64,000 bases of DNA from Pezizomycotina sp. ARF18 (lineage: Eukaryota > Ascomycota). Shown here piece by piece: positions 38,716 to 49,559 of the stretch. The number at the start of each line of letters is the position of its first letter. The first letter of the stretch is position 1. The stretch covers positions 348,252-412,251 of the forward strand of contig AZLU01000003.1 in the NCBI GenBank assembly GCA_002224055.1, read 5' to 3'. Below the pieces are notes generated by a model. That model did not search any database. It was not told where the DNA came from and saw only the letters and a list, made by a program, of their open reading frames with translations. The position numbers and the translations under genes were made by a program.

Positions 38716-39599
38716 ATCGTTGATTCGTACGCGCCTCCTCGCCATATTTCTCCAATGGTGCAGCTCCACCTATACGGCTACACATTTTTTCAACAACGCT
38801 CATAAATCAAGACTCACGTCGTGGAACCATACAATCCTTTATCAGGCAGCGAAATCGCAAACAACCAGAAGCATAGAACATTAGGAATATTACTGAGAAT
38901 TAGCTGAACTGTTGGATGCTACCTACGCGCGCATGATATTGTTCTTACTTTGCCCCACAAAGGATCGAAATGCAGGAAATATAAACCACATTACTCCACT
39001 GTCCACAATTTATGGAGAACGTCTCATAGTCCTTACACTCCACTCGGCAGCATACATAGTCACCAAAACACCAACTCGATGTCCGGCATAACGTACACTC
39101 ACGACTTAGGGATCTTCCTCTCGTCAGATAATCAATCGAGACGGAAAAGATACGGGCGTTAGATATACGCTTTAGTTATTTCTTACTTGACACCTTCTAC
39201 TGGCATCGGTGGATAAAACAATCCCAACTGCCAACGTAATCACGCCGATTCATAGCGTAGCCCAATTCCACGAAGTAGATTATGTCCAACTTTCCTGTGC
39301 TCTGATGCTACTGTAATCAATGTAGGTTTCTGACCGGAAGAACGCCTGCTGGAATTAATACCGCTAAGAGCTTCTCCAGTACGGGTTGCTAAAGGATCAT
39401 AATTCTCAGGCGCATCATTTACTTCCGCCAATGGCACGGTCGCGTCACCGATCATGGTTATTCAAAACGGATCACGCCCTTGCGGCGAGCGTATACGCTG
39501 ACTGCAGACTTCCAAGAGAAGGAGGATAGAAGACTTTATCATTTAAGGCGTATTATTCATTTCGCAAAGTTGAGCTGTCATGGATAAATTCACCGGAAA

Positions 39600-42240
39600 A
39601 CCGCATCCACTCCACTATGCTAGTTCTCTACACGAGCGTCCATAGTTCCCTACGACTACAATTCTCACTAAACATAATCATTAATACGGCAACTAAACGT
39701 CTGGCATAATATAGCTCTATAAGTCACAGACATGAATTCCGCAGGATAGTTGTACTAAAGTCATAGGTGCAGCGATACAGTACACGTTCTAGTAGTACCC
39801 GACGACCCTGGCGGTGTGAATAGATAAACAATTCAAAAACATTTCCGTAACCGTGACCCAGGATATACCGTATCATCGTCGTAAACGCCCCCAACTTCAT
39901 TTCGTGCAATACGATACTAATCATTACTATTCAGCAAAACGATACACACTGCCTTCTATAGTGCAGCGAACAACCTGTTATCATGATAACATACAAACGC
40001 AATACCACCAATCACGTAGCGTCGGATACTTCTGTCGATTATTCGATTACTCGAGGCATATACTTTCGTCAATTTCAACGAAAAGGTTAATGCCGGGATG
40101 TAGCAATGTAAAATGCTTGAATTGCCGGGCACGATACCAGCAGACCTTGAGCGTACGCTAATAGCAACACCAGCAAGCATAGTCCTTATCAGTAGTGCAG
40201 CTCTGTTGGAATTGTTGGATACCTGCTGGAACCATATGATATACTCCATTAAACGACAACACGATGACCACCATAACGTACATTCACGACTTAGCAAGAC
40301 CTTCCTCGCTATCGTATAACCAATTGAGACCGAAAGACATCTAGACCACATAGAGGCTTCAGCAGTTCCTACTAAGACTCTTTTTGGGAACGTCGGATAA
40401 AGATCCCGAACGCGGATTATCACACGCCGATGTATAGTACGAAACCTAGCTTTTGGCGTAGATCCTCCTAAAAAAAAGCTCATTCGACACCTCCCATGGC
40501 CCACAGGGAGACGTTGAGCACCGAATAGTACGTTCAACGCAAACATGGCTCTACGTGTGATACTTCCCGTAGATTATTTGGATTACAGCCAAGTAACCGA
40601 TGACCCTAGAGCTCTGTACAACAAGCTAGAAACGTTGTACCTGCCCAAGCGCTACAGCCCACAGCAAACCCTACTCCCAACGAAGTATGCTCTTATCTTT
40701 GCATCCCATGATAGTCTCACTATTTCTAAAGTAAACAAATAATCTATACTCCTTATCGTCCACAGGACTTCCGGGCACGGATAGTATTTAAAAGACGCAG
40801 AATAACACTACGGCGGATACTTCCGTCGATTGTTCACTTCCAACCCGTATATTCCCGGTCCTGCGATACAACTATGAATTCGCCGAAGATCTCATACCGA
40901 GACAGTAATAATTAGACTCATGCTGGAATTGCTGTATACTAAGTATTTATCCTCAACGTATACGTGCTCGTATGCCACCGTTTGTAGACTTCTTCAACCT
41001 GGTTTAGCGCGATATTGCGTTTACCACTACTTTTCCCGAAAAAAAAAACGAAAAAAAAAGGTGCTTCGACACCTCCTATAGCGCACAGAAAAACAGTCAG
41101 CACAGGATACCGCGTAAACGCGACATGACTCTCCGTGCGATACTTTCCGTAGATTGTTTTGGTGACAGCCTAAGTAACTCACGACCCTGATAGAAATGTT
41201 GGATAGCAATCCCGAAACAGGTCCTTAAGCGCGCAGGCCCTATAGCAAGATCCTATTTCACCGCTCGTAGACTTATTTCCAGTACCTTTCCGCCCATATT
41301 AAGTTAACCACTACTAGTACTCTTCAATAAAACGACACCTAGGGTCTTTCATAATGCAGCGGACAAACGCGTCGCCGGATAGCACGTAAACAGTCATCGC
41401 CACATCAAATATAATTTCCGTTGATTTATTTTCGACTTCTGAATGAGTTATAAATTTCATGAAATTTCCCTCAAAAAGAGAGCATATAGCGGTTTAAGAA
41501 CGTCGAGATTGCTCATATATTATCGGCGCAGGCGTCACGGAAGATGAACACGCGCGCTAGCGCCACCAGCATAGGTTTTATCATTTTATCATTTCCGTTA
41601 AGAGCTGTCAGAACTGTCACTGGCTTCAGAAGGTCCAGCGTGATGCGTGATATGCACCACTCCGTTATGCCAGTTCCTACACGAGTGTCCATCGTCCCCC
41701 CTCGCTGCATTGTTACCAAAGTATAATCACTAATATGGCAACTGAATCTCTGCACAATATAACTCCACGAGTAGGGCAAGCATTACCGAGTTTACCCGTG
41801 CCGCGGTGCGGAACACGTTCTAGTAATACTTGACCGGAATGCTCGATAAAAATCTCGAACATGTACCTGCCTCCACCGAGTCACAGTAGATCTTATTTCA
41901 TCTTTCGTAGACTTCTTCAACCGTCTCGTGTGATATGACGTTCACCACTATTTTTTGTCACGGGAAGGAAAACGTCCGGCACCTTTCATAGCGCACAGGG
42001 ACGGCTGGTTGTCGGATAAAAACATAAATGCAAAAGGACGCCGCCACATTGGATACTTCCATTCATTGTTCGATTTAGTCGGCACATCCTCGACCAAACG
42101 ATACATTATGAAGTCGCTGCAGAAGACGGGGATAGTTAGTAGTAACGGGACCACGAAGCAAATGCTGATACTACCCAACGTCACCCGACCACCGTCGCAT
42201 AAGAAACGAAACATTTCACGACAAGCCCCTCTTTATAGTT
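39600..42240. repeat. Diverged tandem array B, period about 265 bp
   Basis: A word close to GGATACTTCCGTAGATTGTT recurs at about 40024, 40559, 40814, 41138, 41407 and 42051 (spacings 535, 255, 324, 269 and 644). A second word close to GTAGACTTCTTCAAC recurs at about 40982, 41266 and 41906. A third, close to CACCTCCTATAGCGCACAG, recurs at about 40490, 41070 and 41981. The segment 39,636-39,811 also matches 41,684-41,850. The order of words is kept between copies, supporting tandem origin. Confidence 0.7.
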
Positions 42241-42407
42241 GAATGTGAAAGTCACCAGAAAAAAACGCAGCGTTGCTTTTTGCCTAAATTGTATAACCAC
42301 CATTCCTGTATTAAAAACGTTTAACGAAGAATAAAAAATAAAAACCCCTTTTATAACCCCTATCTAGCTTTCGTGAAAGAATAAATAAGAAATTGTAGTA
42401 GTAATTG

Positions 42408-42436
<29 letters not shown>
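42408..42436. repeat. A29 homopolymer at the 3' flank of the yrb30-like gene
   Basis: Twenty-nine consecutive A on the plus strand, T29 in the direction of the gene, 50-80 bp past its stop and close to the border with the gene-free block. Confidence 0.9.
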
Positions 42437-42438
<2 letters not shown>

Positions 42439-42485
42439 CCGAGGTGAACAAGTAATTTATGAGCAATAAATCCAGAAGGAGCACC

Positions 42486-45093
42486 CTAAAAAATCCCCCG
42501 AAAACCATTATTGTCCCCCCTTCTCCAGCCCCCGCTGCTCCCGCCGGCGAACTCCCCGTAAGCTCCTGCCTCACTTACTCTCACTACCCCCCGGCATCCC
42601 TTGCCTAACCGACTAGGGCTCCCAAACATCGCACTCGTCCCCTTCATCCCCATACTCCTCCTACTCCCCGCCTCCTCCCGCACCACTTCCACCGCCCGCC
42701 ACGGACTCGTAAACGCCGGCCCCGAAAGCGGACTACTGCTCGGCGCGTCACTAGCGCCGCTCCGCCTCCTCCTGTCCATCGAAAGCCTAATATTTCCCGT
42801 TCCTCCCTGCGCGCAGTAAACTCGGCGACTCCGCAGAAAGAGGAGGTGGGACAGGACTAGAACCCAACGCGACGCCACCACCAGCGGCGCCAGCACTTTG
42901 CAGACTGTTGAGGTAGTACCTACTTTCTTCTTCTTCGTCCCATTCCCCTTCCTCATCGTCGTACTCTTCGTCGTCGTATTCGGTCCCGTCAGCGTCGCGG
43001 ATGCGGCGGGCGGCGGGCGTACCATAGGGATCGAAACCGATCTTTTTGCGTTCGCCTATGCGTTCGCGGCGGCCTTGGCCCTTTTGGTCACCGTAGGAAT
43101 CGGACAGGAAGAGGTTTAGTAGCTCGTCATGGACGTTTAAGTGCGACGTCTGCTGGAAGTTTTGCAGACCCGTGAGGCGGAGGAGGCATTCTAGGAGGGA
43201 GAGGGTGGATTTCAGGTTGAAGTTGCGGGAGAGAAATTGAGGGCTTGGTTATTATTAGTAGTTGTGACAGCAAGGGATGCATCCGGCGGCGAAGACGGGA
43301 TGTTTGCAGGCGACGTGACGGTGGGTGATGATAAAGTAGGCGGTTTCGGACGGCGGAGGAGGTTGGCCATTCCGGGTATTAATGACGACATGCCCGCTGA
43401 CGAAGAAGCAGGGGCGGGTGTTGACCTCTCCGACGTCGAGAGGCTTAGACTCTGATTCATCGTCGTCGTCATCGGAATCGATCGGTTCCGTCCACACTTC
43501 GAACGCAAGCCACTCCTTATCCAGATGCTCTGGAAACTTAAATGCTTTCGGATCGTGGTGCGCCAGCGCTTCGGCCTGCAGCTGCGCCGAAACCTCGTCG
43601 TACGGTTCCTCCTCTTCCTCGTATTCGTCGTCACTAACTTCAATCTCATACTGTTGTAACCGGTCCATTATCCTCCTCGGCGGCGGAGCGCCGGCATTTC
43701 TCTTCAGCAGTAAAACCGGATTTGCGGCATCTATACCCAACAGCTTCCCCGAATTGGTATAGAATATCTTTGAAATTTCGTGAACGGGTATACTAAGCCT
43801 CCTCCCGGCATGCACAACGCCATCATACTCCTCGGTTTTTTCCTCGTGTATCCTCCCGTCATCTAGTCCTCTATTATCCTAAGCTCGTAAGCGTACTCGT
43901 CTTTTTTCTCAGCGCCACGCATGAACATCTGCGGCCCGTGAGGGGTGTCGTATTCGACGAAGTCGCCAGCGCCGTGGTCATCCTCGATGCCGTAGCGTAA
44001 GGGTACGCGGAGAAGCTTGACGCGGCACTTGTTAGCGACTTCCTGCCATGTTAAGTCCTCGACGTCCTGTGCGCGTGGCCGGCGAAGAGCTGGTACATGG
44101 TAAGGGTAAAGTTCATGCCGATCTGCGCGGACGAAAAAGGGTCTTGTTCGTATTGTAAATCGCCCACGGAGAGTAGCATGGAAGCTTGTAGGAGACGGGA
44201 GGGGGAGACGGTTTTTGGCATTTGGGCGGAGAGGTTTACGCCGGAGGTTGTGACGGCGAGGGATATTAGGGGGACGGCCTGACGGACAGATTAGTCACAC
44301 CAGAAAAAAAAGTTGTGGAGAGGAATGTGAGCATACATCTTCGATACGTTTTAGCATCTCCCGTATCTCGTTCATGATACCCTTAAACTCCTCCTGGTCG
44401 TGTGCGCGCTTCTTGTTTTTGACCCGCTCTTCCGTGTTCGCTGCATTCTGGAGCTTGACGCCGAGGACTGTATATCCTTGCGGAGGGCGGTTGTCAGGGC
44501 TACGGCGTGGTCCAGCGACGTGTTTCCTCTTGCAGCTCTAAAAAAGGTCAGCGTGTTCCGGTGAATGAGGATAGTACTATAGGGAGAGGTGGGCGGCTTA
44601 CATTAGCTCGACAAGGTCTATCGCCGGCGATATGATCTAGTAGTGAACAAATATTAGCACGCCGGCAAATGTTGTCATGAAGAAGGGGATGGCGCACCTT
44701 AATCTTCGTCTCCAGCCTTGTCTGCAGGGCCATGAACTCTGTCCTATCTGTCCCTCTAATTGACTGTAAACCCAAGACCCGTTAGCTCGCCTTGAAGAGC
44801 GCCAGACAAGGAGAGGGGGGGAATGAGCGAAGAGCTTACCCTCATATATCTGCTACACTGGGCCGATGGCGAAGCTGCTGGCGACACCGATCCCGGAGCT
44901 ACAGGTCTGTTAGTAAGAGGCGTTAAATCGCAAAAAGAAAAAAACGAGGAGCTTGAAGGGATTCCTTACCGGATGGCGAAGGTCACCGTTTGCGACGCGA
45001 TCTGCAAGAAGCCCCCCAAAAAGTTAGTATCACACGACAACGATCGGGAAAAAGCGAAAGGAGTAGCCATACCCTTCCTAGGAGATCGTCCAT
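42486..45093 (-). CDS. Yrb30-type RanGTP-binding protein
   Basis: Yrb30 binds RanGTP and blocks RanGAP-stimulated hydrolysis in yeast; the fungal family (PF05508, as I recall it) is longer. ATG at 45093-45091 gives MDDLLGR. Landmarks in order: FMALQTRLETKIKV (about 44,700); LGVKLQNAANTEERVKNKKR and EEFKGIMNEIREMLKRIE (about 44,340-44,460); VPLISLAVTTSGVNLSAQ and VSPSRLLQASMLLSVGDLQ (about 44,150-44,280); VHEISKIFYTNSGKLLGI and NPVLLLKRN (about 43,700-43,790); an Asp/Glu stretch and LDKEWLAFEVWTEPI (about 43,480-43,530); HDELLNLFLSDSY (about 43,090-43,135); ERKKIGFDPYG (about 43,030). Introns near 44,280-44,340, 44,540-44,610 and 44,640-44,690 look likely. The stop 42486-42488 depends on frame near the Gly-rich end. 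Many frame breaks occur. The assignment rests on remembered family sequence. Confidence 0.8.
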
Positions 45094-45189
45094 AGTGCTT
45101 GATCTAGAACTGCAGTAAGATATGACAATACATATAGGTGGTCCAGAAGGTTATAGCGGGTCTAGATGGTGTTGAAAAAGATGGGATGA

Positions 45190-45480
45190 AAGGAAGAAGT
45201 TTAATAGAAGCTCCTCTGTTGTATTTGATTTGTTGTTTTGTGTTTTTGTGGTGGTGGTTCGATTTCGTTTGTGTTACTACTGATTTGGATTTTGCTAGGA
45301 CGACGCGAGCTACCAAAAAAGAAAATTAATACCGGCGCAAAAAGATACTTCTTTACAAGTACTAAATTGTACGATAAGGGAAGTACCTTCAGGTACGTCA
45401 TGGATGACTGCAAATCGAGTCAGAAAAAGAAGTACATGTACATACAGTAACACAGTCGCTCTTTCATGAAAAGCTCCAAA

Positions 45481-45524
<44 letters not shown>

Positions 45525-45535
45525 AAATAAATAAA
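45190..45535 (+). mobile_element. SINE-like A-tailed noncoding repeat, copy 1
   Basis: About 100 bp at 45,340-45,440 matches 49,661-49,762: AAAAAGATACTTC, then AAATTGTACGATAAGG, CGTCATGGATGACTGCAAAT and CGAGTCAGAAAAAGAAGTA, with substitutions and small gaps. Weaker similarity extends upstream (GATTTGGATTTTGCTA). Both copies have an A-rich tail on the same side, here the AAAT repeat at 45,478-45,535. No open frame is shared. The word ATCGAGTC resembles a pol III B box in 8 of 9 positions when the preceding A is counted; no clear A box is seen. SINE identity is inference. Confidence 0.55.
45478..45535. repeat. AAAT microsatellite
   Basis: About 14 AAAT units with one irregularity near 45,521-45,525. 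It lies directly after repeat copy 1 and probably represents its decayed A-rich tail. Confidence 0.95.
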
Positions 45536-45708
45536 AATAGATAAAAATGAGATAAAAAAATAGATAAAAAATAAAATAATACAAAAAAGCAATTCCACCT
45601 GGAAAAATTTGAACTACTTAGTACCCGACCGCCGAAAACAAAGTATCATTCATTATATGTAATGATGTAGATTGATTCTAATAAGAAATAAGACTCTATT
45701 CTATACGG

Positions 45709-46990
45709 CTATTTTTCATTTCTCTCGGCCAAGCGTGGTCTACGCCGCACGCGCCTCAGCGTGGATTTACAATAATTCGCGTATATTTCTAACCCATATT
45801 CGGCCCTTCCCGGTTTGACTATAGCCCTGGGAGCTTCCAAGGGGAGTTTATACCTGTCCGGATAATTCTCGTGGGGGTAGAAGGTGTTGATGTGGTCGTG
45901 GTGCAGCAGTAACTCGTTCCATCCCCTTATACACCTGAAGAACGGCTCGAAATCGTCGAATCCGGATATAACATGCTCGATTAATACCCGCTCGACACTG
46001 CTACGTACCCCTCCGCAGCTTTCCACCTCTAGGACAAAATCCTTCAGCAGCTTGGAGTCCTCGATAAAGCCGGCCCATAACGCCGCCGTTTACTCTGCTC
46101 CGAGTTGCCGCCGCAATTTCCCTCATCGTTCGCAACGATAATCCTATCCGAGAAGAAGTACCGCATCGCACCGGGAGGGCTTAGGCCGGCCATAACGCAA
46201 TCACTGACCTGATCGGAGTTCCCGCTGTACTTCATGCGCACGGGCAGGCTGTCCCACATGCAGCAGTCTGCCCGGGCCCGCCTTTGCTCTTCCCATGTTG
46301 TGGATTTCAATTTCGGGAATATTAGGTCCAGGTGTCCCAGCCTAGCTTGGATGTAATCGCGGATGCTCATCGCCGCTCGCCAGTCCCACAAGTGGAGGAA
46401 ACATATACCACAGTTTCCTCCCCCATCTTTCCGCGACAAAAAAAAGAAAAAAAAAAATGGGGGGGGGGGGGGATGGAACAAAAAATGAAGAAAAGCAAAT
46501 CGTACCTGCGTACCAACGAAGCAATCTTGTACATCGTCCAAAGCACAAAAACACCCTTCTCAGCGCGCCGTAGCTCAGATTCGGTAGGCGGAGGCTGCAT
46601 CGCCTCCTGAGATGGTCGAAGGTGATCCTCCCTGTCGACCCCGAACCCCTGGCGCAGCCTGGTAACACAGCACTGCTGCGCGAGCACGAAATTTATACCA
46701 GCTTTCGTCAGGGTTTTCGACCGCCATCGCAGCATGGAGCGAGTCCGCCCACGCTCGGACTTGCGCAACACGATATCCGGCTCCATCAGCCTGAGAGTGA
46801 ACATTAATGCCTCAGCGTACGTTCCTCGAGCTAGCTCGTTCAGACGAACGCTTTCGAGAAGGGTCTCCAAATGGCCCTCGAGGAAGAATCGGTGTAAACG
46901 TTTGCAGGACAGGCTCAGAGCCAGCATCGTACGCCTGTCGGATACCCTTGCAAATATCTCGAGTGTAGCTCTGCGGGGAGCCGAAGGACC
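45709..46990 (-). CDS. Unnamed F-box-like fungal protein
   Basis: I do not recognise a named family. The start of the readable part is LEIFARVSDRRTMLALSLSC then KRLHRFFLEGHLE, which has the shape of an F-box helix pair (LP.EI...V.....L.L...CKRL). It is followed by a helical stretch (LNELARGTYAEALMFTLRLM) and a C-terminal part with WEEQRRARADCCMWDSL, a region ending IEDSKLLKDFVLEVES, and a tail ERVLIEHVISGFDDFEPFFR ... RGWNELLLHHDHINTFYPHE. Stop 45709-45711. An intron starts at 46505 (GTACGA) and contains C14 (gene sense) plus T runs; the acceptor near 46,440-46,380 is unclear. There are at least two frame breaks. No start codon is visible, so a 5' exon may be missing. F-box proteins usually recruit substrates to SCF ubiquitin ligases; that role is only inferred. 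Confidence 0.5.
46459..46472. repeat. G14 homopolymer inside an intron
   Basis: Fourteen consecutive G on the plus strand, preceded by A runs (46,438-46,457). In gene direction it is C14 then A then T-rich runs, a polypyrimidine tract in the intron of the F-box-like gene. Confidence 0.9.
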
Positions 46991-47427
46991 GGCGCTATTA
47001 TTACTGTTGCTTTCCTTTTATTCGTATTTTAGTTTTTATGCTCACTCGGCTGCAGAGAACAAAGCGCTTGTAAATTAAGTAACGAAGAAACAAAAAGACT
47101 TGATGATTGGTGTTTAATGTAGGAAATCTGATGAATACAATTAAATCCATTCAGTCAACCTCAGGTATCATCGATTAAAAAAAATTAGCCTAGCAATTAC
47201 GGAAGTTACTATACTTTCTAAAGTTTACACTTACTTATTGATGTAACTCTTAGAGGCAGCGTCCTAGTTAATTAGCTCAAGGTTCCTATTCATATGGCGA
47301 AAACGTTTGATTTTGATTTTGATCTTGATTGACGGAGAAAAAAGAGGATACTAAGTATGATTAATTATTAAGAGGTTTCCTCGAAGTTTGAATTCGACTG
47401 GGCAAAATAAAATAAAATAAAAAAATT
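46991..47427. other. Intergenic, AT-rich
   Basis: Upstream flank of the F-box-like gene and of the ubiquitin fragment. Contains AAAATA-type stutter at about 47,405-47,430. No gene seen; a missing 5' exon of the F-box-like gene could lie here. Confidence 0.4.
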
Positions 47428-47600
47428 AAAGACAAATTACTACTGGATCAGGACCATTACGCACAAACACGATAGACAACGTCAAGGCAAAGATTCAGGA
47501 CTAGGAAGACATTCCACCGGACTAGCAGCGTCTCATCTTCGCCGGTAAGCAGCTCGAGAGCGGCCGGACTCTGTCCGATTACAACACCCAGTCCGAGTTT
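47428..47600 (+). pseudogene. Truncated, disrupted ubiquitin copy
   Basis: From 47,470 the frame reads TIDNVKAKIQD, stop, EDIPPD, stop, [20 protein letters not shown], that is ubiquitin residues 22-60 with AAG to TAG at K33, CAG to TAG at Q40, G35 to D and D52 to S. The beginning (KTLTG.TIT) is visible at about 47,433-47,466 but shifted by small gaps and lacks the LEVES segment. After N60 only weak resemblance to IQKESTLHL remains and the LRGG end is absent. The stops are substitutions in an otherwise open 39-codon stretch, unlike the one-base indels of neighbouring genes, so this is best read as a real pseudogene or a decayed ubiquitin-like fusion, not only sequencing error. Confidence 0.82.
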
Positions 47601-47639
47601 GACCGTTCATTTAGCTACAGCAATTACGCAAGAGCAGTT

Positions 47640-48030
47640 ACCGGAGGAGGACGAAGACTAGAGAGACCTTCGATGGCAAATGTTAAATTACCATCATCGA
47701 GAATCCTTCCGGCCTCAAGGTCGTAGGCATATCCCTTCCCGGCCCCCAGAGCTATGTCCTCTTGCCCCTGCGGAATTCCCGATATTAAACAAACCACCAA
47801 GAGATGGGCATGACCGTTTGCAGAGGTTGCGGCACGGTGATCCAGGAGAACCTAACCTGGGATGTCTAAGAAGAGGAAGAAGGAGAGAAGGAGGACGACG
47901 ATGAGAACGGAGACTACGAAGAGGATGAAGATGAGGACGATGACGAGGACACCTTCGGTGCGTTTGGCAATGATGAGGACGAGGATGATAATGATGATGA
48001 CTACAAAAAACTATTGTTAAGTGCTGGCTA
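47640..48030 (+). CDS. Unassigned acidic coding-like stretch (possibly broken gene)
   Basis: The frame opening at about 47,690 reads [19 protein letters not shown] then [14 protein letters not shown]. After one stop it continues [20 protein letters not shown], and after another stop a run of Glu/Asp ([20 protein letters not shown] ... [19 protein letters not shown]). The codon-third-position texture and the C..C pair suggest a once-coding sequence, but I do not recognise the family. It follows the ubiquitin copy in the same orientation, so a ubiquitin fusion or simple adjacency are both possible. It may equally be low-complexity DNA. Confidence 0.25.
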
Positions 48031-49559
48031 TGGCGTTTTAAGTTTTGAGCTTTTGGAAATTTCGCCCGTTTTTGTTTCGTTTTGATTTTTTTCCTTTCTA
48101 GAATTCGCTGCTGGCGGCCGGTTTGGGGGTTTATTATAGCCATAAGCATGCTCCGGCATAGCAATCATGATCATACCACTTTTAGATAAATACATAGAGC
48201 ATTCCGTTAACACTGATCTTTCACATGCATTCTTCCCAAGAAATTTCTGACTAGATGCGCTTCTGGTTTTCTGATAGAATCCCTCAGTTGGTAAATATGC
48301 CGCCTACAGCTTCAGGTTTCGCTAGATAAGCGGTATATTTCAATACTACCAGATACCTCTTGGAACCAATCAATCTGCCAGGCGTACTCAAGGTGAAATG
48401 GATTTCTATGATATTTCTATTCGAATCCGACGCGGACTTCGAGACATTGTCGGGATGTCTGCCTGCCTTGCGTATAAGGAAGCTCGTCTCCCTTCTTCAA
48501 CTTCAGTCAATTATATCTATCCGTCTAGCTACATATAAAACTAGGTTGACTAACAGGTATTAAGAATAGGGACCTGTATGCAAATATTTAAATGCGAAAT
48601 AAAGCTTAAAGCTTGGACCCAGACATAATCAGGCCTTTAATTTCGGAACGAAAAAGAAAGGGTTTTAATATTATACCAGTGTACGTATTTAAGGCATGGG
48701 TAACATGTAAAAAATTTTCCTTCCAAAAAAAAAAAAAAAAAAAAAAATTAAAATAATTCCGCGGCATCTCTCGTTTTTTCCTTTCTATATTGGTAAAAGA
48801 TATATTACGCAAGTGTAGATTCAATCAAAACCTTATAAAATTCATATATGTGGCCGCAAAAGAATATATTGAGCATGAAAGACCTGAAAGATGCAAAAAC
48901 AAAATACAAGCACGTCCGCCTTTGATGGCATATGACATTTAGTTAGATAGTATATACCTAAGCGCTTATCTCTGCCCAGGGGGCCTTAATGACCATGGTC
49001 TCCATAACTGACGGGAGAACCTTTGAGAATAATCTTCAAAAGCAGCTAGCTACCTTTCCAACTTATTTTCTAGTAGTAGTATTTAAAAAGTACGCCTTAC
49101 CGAGCTAGAGAACATTTCATAGAATGTGGATTGGCAAAAAAAATGTCAAAAGCTAACAAACAAGGTAAGCAGGTGCTTGTACGCTTCCCGTGGAAACAAC
49201 TAACCACCTGCGAATGAAACAAACCACTGCTAGACGATGTAGTGGATGGATAATAAGGTTTCATACATGTAACCGAATGAGGGGGGAAAGATTTTCTCTT
49301 TTATATTAAGAGCATGTATAAAAAAAAAAAGTTTCAACAAATTTCTAGAGAAACTTGATGAGAGTAGTAGTAAGCAAAGATCCACCTAAAAAAAAAAAAA
49401 ACAGATACCTTTCAATAAAAAATAGATGCCTTCCTCCACCTTCAAGCCTTCCTTTGGGCGATACGATGTCGACCAGTTAGGAGCCATTGTGTTTAATAAT
49501 TGAGGATATTGCAATAAACGCTAGAAAATAATTCCATAATAAATAAAGCACGTGGAAAG
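48031..49559. other. Intergenic, no gene seen
   Basis: AT-rich DNA with A runs at 48725-48747, about 49319-49330 and about 49389-49401. No conserved coding block. The left half (48.1-48.7 kb) resembles the gene-free blocks; the right half resembles the promoter flanks of gene blocks. Confidence 0.45.

Larger units (their letters stand above)
24061..42290. other. 18-kb gene-free block with decayed tandem repeats
   Basis: No recognisable protein, transposase, reverse transcriptase or RNA gene on either strand. Base composition is mixed, with frequent TA and CG steps and few homopolymers (a T run at 34386-34406, an A run at 36711-36738, a C run at 35047-35059). Within it, two sub-regions show diverged tandem repetition (24,780-27,700 and 39,600-42,240) and a further diverged pair is at 28,955-29,040 and 29,855-29,945. 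The rest (about 30-39 kb) looks unstructured by eye. This is probably old heterochromatin-like sequence. Confidence 0.55.
45094..45708. other. Intergenic region between yrb30-like and F-box-like genes
   Basis: Contains the first copy of the A-tailed repeat element (about 45,190-45,535) and further A/T-rich stutter to about 45,590. It is upstream of the yrb30-like gene and downstream of the F-box-like gene (both minus strand). Confidence 0.5.

Noticed and set aside
39956-40546. 196-codon open frame on the minus strand
   Set aside because: It lies inside diverged tandem array B, the other repeat copies do not keep the frame open, and nothing in the protein is recognisable.
24061-42290. CRISPR-like or regularly spaced repeat system in the 265-bp arrays
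   Set aside because: Repeats are long, diverged and irregularly spaced, with no short conserved direct repeats or associated genes; the context is eukaryotic.
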